Assembly: GCA_015489145.1 (NCBI GenBank)
Contig: WGAH01000963.1
Coordinates: 1 to 8,030 of the forward strand
Length of the DNA: 8,030 nucleotides
Source: Deltaproteobacteria bacterium
GTDB taxonomy: Bacteria > Myxococcota_A > UBA796 > UBA2385
Direction of reading: 5' to 3'
The notes below the pieces were generated by a model. That model did no database searches. It was not told the origin of the DNA and worked only from the letters and a program-made list of their open reading frames with translations. A program made the position numbers and the translations under genes. Positions 1-5,136 of the stretch are shown in pieces. The stretch's first letter is position 1, and each line of letters starts with the position of its first letter.

Positions 1-36
1 ATGCGGAGCCTGCGGGCGGGGGAGGAGGCGGGCTGA
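1..36 (+). CDS. possible 3' end of an upstream gene (partial)
   Basis: Reading frame 1 is open from the window edge to a TGA at 34-36 and gives only eleven residues (MRSLRAGEEAG). The ATG at position 1 has no visible upstream context, so it is more likely an internal codon than a start. The short charged, Gly/Ala-rich string could be the C-terminus of a gene lying mostly outside the window, or chance in GC-rich DNA. No function can be given. Confidence 0.2.
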   Translation: MRSLRAGEEAG

Positions 37-37
37 G

Positions 38-124
38 CGGCCGGAGGCGGCGCTCCAGGGCGGGCGCTCCTCCCCCCTCCGCGATGCCGGCCGGAGGCCG
101 GCGCTCCAGGGCGGGCGCTCCTCC
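38..124. repeat. 35-bp direct repeat, two copies, intergenic
   Basis: Two near-identical copies lie about 50 bp apart, at roughly 38-73 and 88-124. Both carry CGGCCGGAGG, then GGCGCTCCAGGGCGGGCGCT, then CCTCC, and they differ by one inserted C in the second copy. Each copy also contains GCGCTCC twice. The second copy begins with a perfect 7-bp inverted repeat, GCCGGCC (86-92) and GGCCGGC (96-102), around a 3-base loop. The unit is compatible with a REP-like dispersed intergenic element or a transcript-end structure. There is no T-tract, so a classical intrinsic terminator is not supported. Whether it recurs in the genome cannot be seen from here. Confidence 0.6.
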
Positions 125-147
125 TCGCCGCCGCCCGGCCGGCGCGC

Positions 148-153
148 TATCCT
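148..153 (+). promoter_or_regulatory. weak candidate -10 element for the lipoprotein gene
   Basis: TATCCT matches four of six bases of the TATAAT consensus. It is a rare AT-containing spot in a very GC-rich leader, about 32 bases before the ATG at 185. No convincing -35 box is visible 17 bases upstream. This is a guess from position and composition only. Confidence 0.2.
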
Positions 154-172
154 GCCGCCGCACCGTCCACCC

Positions 173-178
173 GGGGAA
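173..178 (+). promoter_or_regulatory. ribosome binding site for the lipoprotein gene
   Basis: GGGGAA lies six bases before the ATG at 185. The reading frame is open further upstream to the window edge. This site, together with the signal peptide that begins exactly at 185, fixes the start. Confidence 0.45.
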
Positions 179-184
179 TCGACC

Positions 185-997
185 ATGACCCGCGCCCTCC
201 TCCTCGCCGGCCTCCTCCTCGCGTCCCTGCCCGCCTGCAAGGGCGGCAAGAGCGGCGACGACACCGCCGCCGGCGACGGCGGCGGCTCCGGCGACGGCGG
301 CGCCTCGGCCGACGGCGGCGCCTCCGGCGACGGCGGCTCGGCCGGCGATGGCGGCAGCTCCGGCGACGGCGGCGGCGACACCGGCGACGGCGGGGCCGAC
401 ACCGGCGGCGACGAGCCCCCCGACGACGCGATGGCCGGCAAGATCATCCTCATGGACGACCGGGGCGAGGGCGAGGTGATCGCCTGGCGGGCCTTCAGCT
501 ACACCGACGGCAGCACCACCCTGGTCTACGTCTCCCCCAACCCCGAGGCCGACTGCGACACGGTGGCCGACTACCTCGGCCGACCCGACTCCAGCGGGCA
601 GCCCCAGGTCATCGACCCCTCCTCGCTGTTCCTGCAGGACTACTGCAACCTGAGCTTCACGGCCACGGGCTCGCTCCCGATGGAGGTCGACCTCGAGGAG
701 GACGCGATGAGCCTCATCGTGACGGCGACCTGCTCGCTCGGCGAGGGGACCTTCGACTACACCACCGTCGGCGACCAGACCGGCTACTTCTGGTCGGGCA
801 CCTGGTACACCGGCACCGCCTACCAGGGCGTGCTCTCGGTGAGCCTCGACGGCGACGACGTGCGGGTGAGCGGCTCCATCGACAGCATCGACGGCACCTA
901 CCCCCTCGAGGACGGCGGCACCAAGGCGCGTTCCACGGTGGACGGCGTCGTCTACGCCGAGAACTGCTCCGCCCTCGGCGACACCCCCGTGTTTTGA
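185..997 (+). CDS. predicted lipoprotein with Gly/Asp/Ser repeat linker, function unknown
   Basis: This is a 270-residue protein. Residues 1-17 form a lipoprotein signal peptide (charged MTR, a Leu/Ala core, then LPAC), so Cys18 is the predicted lipidated residue. Residues 24-79 are a low-complexity hydrophilic linker built of six- to seven-residue GDGG-type units. Residues 85-270 form a compact domain rich in Thr, Ser, Tyr, Asp and beta-prone stretches. It has four further cysteines (124, 154, 183, 261), which is an even number and could form two disulphides in the periplasm or outside the cell. The alternating pattern in 155-235 suggests a beta-sandwich-like fold, but I recognise no family. 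Such a long flexible spacer after a lipid anchor is common in envelope or surface lipoproteins of Myxococcota-like bacteria and would hold the domain away from the membrane. After the lysine following Cys18 there is no clear inner-membrane retention signal. It appears to be its own transcription unit or the first gene before the fusion protein. The identity as a lipoprotein is fairly sure; the role is unknown. Confidence 0.85.
   Translation: MTRALLLAGLLLASLPACKGGKSGDDTAAGDGGGSGDGGASADGGASGDGGSAGDGGSSGDGGGDTGDGGADTGGDEPPDDAMAGKIILMDDRGEGEVIAWRAFSYTDGSTTLVYVSPNPEADCDTVADYLGRPDSSGQPQVIDPSSLFLQDYCNLSFTATGSLPMEVDLEEDAMSLIVTATCSLGEGTFDYTTVGDQTGYFWSGTWYTGTAYQGVLSVSLDGDDVRVSGSIDSIDGTYPLEDGGTKARSTVDGVVYAENCSALGDTPVF
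272..403 (+). repeat. in-frame minisatellite encoding GDGG-type units
   Basis: Seven consecutive units of 18 or 21 bases, built on GGCGACGGCGGC, encode GDGGGS, GDGGAS, ADGGAS, GDGGSA, GDGGSS, GDGGGDT and GDGGADT. The units vary at their last bases, so the array is imperfect. All unit lengths are multiples of three, so gain or loss of units would alter linker length without a frameshift. Confidence 0.85.
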
Positions 998-1032
998 GGC
1001 TTCCCTCCGCGCCCGCACCCCGGCGCCCCCGC

Positions 1033-1036
1033 GAGG
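1033..1036 (+). promoter_or_regulatory. ribosome binding site deciding the GTG start at 1042
   Basis: GAGG sits five bases before GTG 1042. The alternative TTG at 994 overlaps the stop of the lipoprotein gene, has no such site, and would add a proline/arginine-rich leader with no rhodanese homology. Confidence 0.4.
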
Positions 1037-1041
1037 CTCCC

Positions 1042-1869
1042 GTGTCCCGAACCCGCGAGATCCGCCGCGTCAGCCCGCAGCGCGTGCGCGAGCTGCTCCA
1101 CGACCGCCCCGCCTCCGAGTGGCACCTCGTCGACGTGCGCCAGCCGGCCGAGTTCGCCGAGGGCCACCTCCCCGGGGCGGTGAACCTGCCCCTGCACGTC
1201 CTCGCCGGCCGCGAGGGCATGGGCCTCGACCTGCGCCGCGACCGGCCGGTGGTGCTCTACTGCCGCACCCTGGTGCGCGCGCGCGCCGCCGCCGACATCC
1301 TCGCGCGCGCCGGCTACACCGACGTGTCCGTCCTCGACGGCGGCTACGGCGCCTGGACGGGCACGGTCGCCGACGGCTCCCCCGAGGAGGGCCTGTTCTG
1401 GTTCTCCGAGGCGCGCACCCGCGAGGAACTCGTCGCCGCCGCCATCGGCATGGAGCGCGGCGCCCGCGCCTTCTACCTGGCCGCCGCCGAGCAGGTCGAT
1501 GGCGAGGCCCGCGCCGCGCTCACCGAGTTCGCCCACGACGAGGACCGCCACGTCGCCACCCTGGTCGAGCTGCACCGGCGCCTGGGCGGCGGGCCGCTTC
1601 CCGACGCCGTGCCCGAGCGGGTCGAGGGCGGCGTGGACCTGGCGACGGCCCTGGCCTGGGTTCACGGCCGGCCGGCGCGGGCGCTGGTCGAGGTGGCGCT
1701 GGCGATGGAGGCGATGGCCTACGACCGCTACGCCTGGCTGGAGCGCACCGCCCGCGACGCCGACGTGCGGGAGGTCTTCCACACCCTCGCCGAGGGTGAG
1801 CGCCGCCACGTCGCGCGCATCCACGAGGTCCTCGACCGGGTGCTCGGCGGGACGGACCGGGGGCCGTGA
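1042..1869 (+). CDS. rhodanese-like domain fused to a rubrerythrin/ferritin-like diiron domain
   Basis: From the GTG at 1042 the protein has 275 residues and two domains. Residues 5-107 are a single rhodanese domain. It has the LVDVRQPAEF / EGHLPGAVNLP motif, an active-site loop with Cys74 followed by Arg79 (CRTLVR), and the closing GGYGAW at 100-105. The intact Cys suggests sulfane-sulfur (persulfide) transfer. Residues 125-270 are a four-helix ferritin-like domain with a full diiron ligand set: Glu138 in helix 1, E167xxH170 in helix 2, Glu223 in helix 3 and E253xxH256 in helix 4. There is no C-terminal rubredoxin domain. Proteins with this pairing are known in anaerobic and sulfur-metabolising proteobacteria and are thought to act in sulfur or peroxide handling; the exact reaction here is inferred. 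No signal peptide is seen, so it should be cytoplasmic. Its stop overlaps the next gene's GTG by four bases. A TTG at 994 is a less likely start. Confidence 0.88.
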   Translation: MSRTREIRRVSPQRVRELLHDRPASEWHLVDVRQPAEFAEGHLPGAVNLPLHVLAGREGMGLDLRRDRPVVLYCRTLVRARAAADILARAGYTDVSVLDGGYGAWTGTVADGSPEEGLFWFSEARTREELVAAAIGMERGARAFYLAAAEQVDGEARAALTEFAHDEDRHVATLVELHRRLGGGPLPDAVPERVEGGVDLATALAWVHGRPARALVEVALAMEAMAYDRYAWLERTARDADVREVFHTLAEGERRHVARIHEVLDRVLGGTDRGP

Positions 1870-3455
1870 ACGCGCGCCGCCTGCTCCCCGTCCTGCTGCT
1901 CGCCGCGGCGTGGGGGGTGGGTCCGGCCCTGCCGGCGGTCCTGCGCGGCGAGCTCCTCGGCCACCCCTACACCGACCTCTACCCCTCGGTGTGGGGGCTG
2001 TGGTGGTTCGCCGGCCACCAGCCCGGCCTTCCCACCCACACCGAGCTGCTCGGCTTTCCCGAGGGCATGGGCTTCTACTACAGCAGCCCGATCAAGGGCT
2101 GGATCGCCTGGCCCCTGCTGCCGCTGCTCGGCCTGGCGGCGACCTGGAACCTGCTCGTCGTCGCCGCCCGGGTCGCCACCGTGCTCGCCGCCTGGGGGGC
2201 GGCGCGGGCCTGGGGCTTCGGCGAGGCCGGCGCGCTGGCCGCCGCCGCCGCCTACGGCTGCTCGCCCTTCTTCCAGGGCTACGCCGTCGAGGGCATCGTC
2301 GAGGGCACCGACGGCTGGACCCTGGCCCTGCTGGCCTGGGCCCTGGCCGGCCGCCCGACGCCCCGGCGCCTCCTCGCCGCCGCCGGCGCCCTGGCCCTGA
2401 CCGTCCTGTCGAGCTGGTACCTCGGCATGGTGGGGCTCCTCGTCGTCGGGCTCGCCGGCCTCGGCCGGCCCCGGCGCTGGCTGGCCGTCGCCGGGCTGCT
2501 GCCCGCCCTGCCCTTCGTGCTGGCCTTCCTCCACGCCTTTCCGGCCGCCGCTCCGCTGCCCGGCGCCGTGCGGGCCGCGATGGGGGCGCGCCCGGGCATC
2601 CCCCGGCCGGGCCTGCTGCCGGGCCTCCAGCCCTTCGCGATGAACGCCTACGTCGGCTGGCTCCTCGCCGGGGCCGCCCTCCTGTCGCGCTCCCGCTGGG
2701 CGCTCCTCGCCCTGGCCCCCGCCGCCCTGAGCCTCGGCCGCGGCCCCCTCTACGAGCTGCCCGGCGCCGAGCTCGTCCGCTTCCCCTACCGCTGGCACGC
2801 CGGCACCCTGCTGCTCCTCGGCGCCGCCGCCGCCACGACCGCCGACCGCTGGCGGGCCCGCTGGCTCGGCCCGGCCATCGCGCTGGAGGGCCTGCTGCTG
2901 GGGCCCGTCGAGCCGGTGATCCCCGGGGCGCCGGCCGAGGTGCCGGCGATCTACGCCCGCCTCGACGCCCCGGCCCTCGTCGTCCCCGGCCCGGTGGCCC
3001 GGCCCCCCGGCGAGATCAACCCCTCGCGCCCCCGGGCGCGCTTCCTGCTCTACTACCAGGTCGCCCACGGCCAGCCCTCGCCCTGGGTGCCCGACTTCAA
3101 CGGCGTCGGCGTGGCCCGCTCGACCCCCTGGCTCGACCCCTTCCGGGCCTGGGACCCGGCGGAGGCCGGCCGCGACGACCTGCCCCCGGCCACCGCCGAG
3201 GCCCTCGCCCCGGCGGTGCGCCGCCTCGCCGGGATCGGCGTGCCCTGGGTGATGGTCGAGCGGGGGGCGAGGCCGGGCCTCGTGGGCGCCCTCCGTGGCC
3301 TCGGCGCCCGCGTCGTGGACCGCGACGGCGGCCGGACCCTCCTGCGGCTGCCGGAGGCGGGGACGGCGGCGGGTGTCGATTCGGTGAAATCGCCGGAAGC
3401 CCGGCCCCCCCCGGGCAGCCGAGGCCCCGCGGGCAACGACCCGTCCGGTTCCTGA
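1866..3455 (+). CDS. polytopic membrane protein, GT-C glycosyltransferase-like, function unassigned
   Basis: This 529-residue protein starts at a GTG that overlaps the preceding stop (GTGA, four bases), which suggests translational coupling. An N-terminal hydrophobic segment (6-27) is followed by an extracytoplasmic-looking loop with an Asp (GHPYTDLYP, Asp37) and WGLWW. Many hydrophobic segments follow, at about 78-104, 120-140, 150-162, 168-200, 205-225, 260-295 and 312-345. A first-loop acidic residue plus many membrane spans is the general layout of GT-C enzymes, which use lipid-linked sugars, and R305-F-P-Y-R-W resembles a motif in large uncharacterised membrane proteins of this type. Residues 360-497 are largely soluble and end in a small fold (GIPWVMVERG, then a DGGRTLLRL strand) typical of the C-terminal part of those proteins. 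The last 30 residues are low-complexity Pro/Gly/Ser. Catalysis is not shown, so glycosyl transfer remains an inference. It is unrelated in function to the nuo genes downstream. Confidence 0.75.
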   Translation: MNARRLLPVLLLAAAWGVGPALPAVLRGELLGHPYTDLYPSVWGLWWFAGHQPGLPTHTELLGFPEGMGFYYSSPIKGWIAWPLLPLLGLAATWNLLVVAARVATVLAAWGAARAWGFGEAGALAAAAAYGCSPFFQGYAVEGIVEGTDGWTLALLAWALAGRPTPRRLLAAAGALALTVLSSWYLGMVGLLVVGLAGLGRPRRWLAVAGLLPALPFVLAFLHAFPAAAPLPGAVRAAMGARPGIPRPGLLPGLQPFAMNAYVGWLLAGAALLSRSRWALLALAPAALSLGRGPLYELPGAELVRFPYRWHAGTLLLLGAAAATTADRWRARWLGPAIALEGLLLGPVEPVIPGAPAEVPAIYARLDAPALVVPGPVARPPGEINPSRPRARFLLYYQVAHGQPSPWVPDFNGVGVARSTPWLDPFRAWDPAEAGRDDLPPATAEALAPAVRRLAGIGVPWVMVERGARPGLVGALRGLGARVVDRDGGRTLLRLPEAGTAAGVDSVKSPEARPPPGSRGPAGNDPSGS

Positions 3456-3487
3456 CCGCCGTCGCTCGGCCGGCCGGGCACGGCGGT
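3455..3487 (+). terminator. strong hairpin at the stop codon of the membrane-protein gene (terminator-like, no U-tract)
   Basis: ACCGCCGT (3455-3462) pairs perfectly with ACGGCGGT (3480-3487). Inside it, GCTCGGCC (3464-3471) pairs with GGCCGGGC (3472-3479) with one G-U wobble, leaving only C3463 bulged and a tight apical loop. The hairpin starts at the last base of the stop codon. There is no run of T after it, so it may be an RNA-stabilising or Rho-assisted end, or a readthrough structure, not a classical intrinsic terminator. Confidence 0.55.
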
Positions 3488-3528
3488 GCGGTCGCGTTAG
3501 CAGGCCGCCCTGTCCCGCGACCGCCACC
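3485..3528 (+). promoter_or_regulatory. second hairpin in the nuoA leader
   Basis: GCGGTCGCG (3488-3496) is a perfect 9-base inverted repeat of CGCGACCGC (3516-3524). A short inner stem, CAGG (3501-3504) with CCTG (3509-3512), could form in the loop. Allowing one bulged base, the outer stem can extend to 3485-3528, which would compete for three bases with the 3' arm of the preceding hairpin. It ends only a few bases before the nuoA ribosome binding site. An attenuator, mRNA stability element or protein-binding palindrome are all possible. Confidence 0.45.
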
Positions 3529-3531
3529 TCC

Positions 3532-3538
3532 GGGAGGA
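3532..3538 (+). promoter_or_regulatory. ribosome binding site of nuoA
   Basis: GGGAGGA ends three bases before the ATG at 3542. It fixes the nuoA start inside a frame that is otherwise open for a very long way upstream because of the high GC content. Confidence 0.75.
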
Positions 3539-3541
3539 CCG

Positions 3542-3910
3542 ATGGACCCCACCTGGCTGGCCGCCCTGGCCTTCGTGGCCCTCAGCGCCGTCTTCACGGT
3601 CGGCTTCCTCGCCGCCGCCGCCGTGCTGCGCGCCCGCGCCCGCAAGCCCGACCCGGCCGTCGAGCTCACCTACGAGTGCGGCGAAGCGCCGACGGGCAGC
3701 GCCTGGGTGCGCTTCCACCCCCGCTACTACGTGGTGGCGCTGCTCTTCGTCCTGTTCGACGTCGAGACCGTCTTCATCCTGCCCTGGGCGCTGAACGTGG
3801 GCGATCCGCGCTCCGGCGGCACGGCCATCGTCGAGATGTTCGTCTTCGTCGGCATCCTGCTGCTCGGCTGGGGCTACGCGCTCCGCAAGGGGGCCCTCCG
3901 ATGGCAGTGA
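3542..3910 (+). CDS. nuoA: NADH-quinone oxidoreductase subunit A
   Basis: This 122-residue membrane subunit of complex I has the usual family length. Three hydrophobic segments lie at about 5-30, 62-84 and 93-114. Between the first two sits the conserved loop with YECGEAPTGSAWVRFHPRYY (44-63), whose Cys46 matches the conserved loop Cys of ND3/NuoA. The loop lies near the quinone cavity and moves during activation. The second helix carries the family FDVETVF signature (72-78), with its conserved acidic residues. The ATG is chosen for its strong GGGAGGA site and because homologous sequence begins there. The gene is the first of the nuo run, and its last ten bases overlap nuoB. Two hairpins lie just upstream and probably mark the operon boundary. 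Confidence 0.97.
   Translation: MDPTWLAALAFVALSAVFTVGFLAAAAVLRARARKPDPAVELTYECGEAPTGSAWVRFHPRYYVVALLFVLFDVETVFILPWALNVGDPRSGGTAIVEMFVFVGILLLGWGYALRKGALRWQ
3887..3893 (+). promoter_or_regulatory. ribosome binding site of nuoB inside nuoA
   Basis: AAGGGGG lies seven bases before ATG 3901. This favours 3901 over the GTG at 3907, which would give a four-base overlap but sits too far (13 bases) from the site. Confidence 0.5.
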
Positions 3911-4617
3911 ACGAAAGCGGCCAGCGCTTCCACCACGCGGTCTACGAGAAGTTCGAGGCCGTGGCGAACTTCCCCGGCCTCGACCTGCTGTTCACCACCG
4001 CCGACAAGGTGCTGACCTGGGGCAGCCAGAACTCGCTGTGGGCCTTCCCGATGGCCACCTCGTGCTGCGGCATCGAGTTCATGGCCACGGCGGCGAGCCG
4101 CTTCGACACCGAGCGCATCGGCACCTTCACCCGGGGCACCCCGCGGCAGTGCGACGTGATGGTCGTCGCCGGCACGATCACCGTCAAGATGGCGCCCCGC
4201 GTCCGCAAGCTCTGGGACATGATGCCCGAGCCCAAGTGGTGCATCGCCATGGGCTCCTGCGCGATCTCCGGCGACTTCTACCGCGACATCTACAGCGTGG
4301 TGCCCGGGGTCGACACCTTCATCCCCGTCGACGTCTACGTCCCCGGCTGCCCGCCCAACCCCGACGCCCTGCTCCTCGGCTTCAAGCGCCTGCAGGAAAA
4401 GATCCAGGCCCGCCGCGAGGGGAGGTGGGTCGAGCCCGACAAGCGCCCCATCGACGGCATGCGCGTCCCGAGCATCCCCCGCATCGGCGCCCCCGACCGC
4501 CTGCCCGTCTTCGACCAGGCGCAGCTCCACAACGTGCTGCACATGGACCCGGACGGGCGCATGCTGCGGCCCGACGCGCCGCCGATGCCCCGTCCCCCCG
4601 AGGAGGACCCGGAATGA
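3901..4617 (+). CDS. nuoB: NADH-quinone oxidoreductase subunit B (N2 cluster subunit)
   Basis: This 238-residue subunit of the peripheral arm binds the terminal [4Fe-4S] cluster N2, which passes electrons to quinone. The four cluster ligands are visible: adjacent Cys55-Cys56 (TSCCGIEFM), Cys120 (MGSCAISG) and Cys150 (PGCPPNPDALL). The core motifs RFDTERIG, GTPRQCDVMVVAGT, KMAPRVRKLWDMMPEPKW and FIPVDVYVPGCP run in the usual order. The domain proper ends near residue 170. A further tail of about 68 residues, rich in Pro, Asp and Arg, ends in PRPPEEDPE and makes the protein longer than many NuoB. The start codon lies within nuoA (10-bp overlap), and the end overlaps nuoC as ATGA, pointing to coupled translation. 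No residue expected in the core is missing. Confidence 0.97.
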   Translation: MAVNESGQRFHHAVYEKFEAVANFPGLDLLFTTADKVLTWGSQNSLWAFPMATSCCGIEFMATAASRFDTERIGTFTRGTPRQCDVMVVAGTITVKMAPRVRKLWDMMPEPKWCIAMGSCAISGDFYRDIYSVVPGVDTFIPVDVYVPGCPPNPDALLLGFKRLQEKIQARREGRWVEPDKRPIDGMRVPSIPRIGAPDRLPVFDQAQLHNVLHMDPDGRMLRPDAPPMPRPPEEDPE

Positions 4618-5129
4618 GCGCGCTGCCCGACGACGTTCGCGCGATCTTCGAGCGCTTCGAGCTCGACCTCCCCGAGGACCCGCCGGACCTCCTCGTCGAG
4701 GAGGGCCCCCTCGTCCCGCGCGACAAGCTCCTCGGCCTGGCCCGGGCCCTCAAGCTCGAGGCCCACTGCCTGTTCTTCGTCTACTGCGCCGCCGCCCACT
4801 ACCCGCCGGGGCCGGCCAGCCGCATTCCCGGCATGGGCGAGGGCGAGCTCCCCGACGGCACCCTGGTGGCCTACCGCGTGCGGCGCCTCGCCGGCGGCCG
4901 GCCGGTGGACGTGCCCTTCCGGGTCTGGGTGCCCACCGGCGAGACCACCCCGAGCCTGGTGCCGGTGTGGGTGGGCGCCGACTGGCAGGAGCGCGAGCAG
5001 TACGACCTCGTCGGCACGGTCTTCGAGGGCCACCCGGACCTGCGGCGCATCATGCTGCCCGAGGACTGGGAGGGGCACCCCCTCCGCAAGGACTACGCCA
5101 TCGACACCCCGCACTTCCCCTGGCGCTGA
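4614..5129 (+). CDS. nuoC: NADH-quinone oxidoreductase subunit C (30 kDa subunit)
   Basis: This 171-residue peripheral-arm subunit binds no cofactor and supports NuoD and NuoB at the foot of the hydrophilic arm. The C-terminal signature is intact: W124-x-E-R-E-x-Y-D-L, GTVFEGHPDLRRIMLPEDW (134-152), then GHPLRKDYAI (154-163). The N-terminal half, with LVPRDKLLGLARALK and HCLFFVYCAAAHYP, matches the alpha/beta part of the family only loosely, which is usual. The AGGAGGA site at 4601-4607 is six bases from the ATG, which itself overlaps the nuoB stop by four bases. It is not fused to nuoD, unlike the NuoCD of enterobacteria. Confidence 0.95.
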   Translation: MSALPDDVRAIFERFELDLPEDPPDLLVEEGPLVPRDKLLGLARALKLEAHCLFFVYCAAAHYPPGPASRIPGMGEGELPDGTLVAYRVRRLAGGRPVDVPFRVWVPTGETTPSLVPVWVGADWQEREQYDLVGTVFEGHPDLRRIMLPEDWEGHPLRKDYAIDTPHFPWR

Positions 5130-5136
5130 GGACCCG

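Noticed and set aside
994..1041. TTG start at 994 for the rhodanese fusion
   Set aside because: The added 16 residues are Pro/Arg-rich and outside the domain. There is no ribosome site, and GTG 1042 has GAGG at proper spacing.
1728..3527. 599-codon open frame on the minus strand opposite the membrane-protein gene
   Set aside because: Its composition (Gly, Ala, Arg, Glu, Gln) mirrors the antisense of GC-rich coding DNA and no motif is recognisable. The + strand frame has clear membrane segments and operon coupling.
1499..3541. Very long open frame (about 680 codons) leading in frame into nuoA
   Set aside because: It overlaps two well-supported genes in another frame. Its translation is dominated by Arg, Pro, Gly and Ala with no domain, which is typical of a shadow frame in GC-rich DNA. 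nuoA has its own ribosome site and start at 3542.
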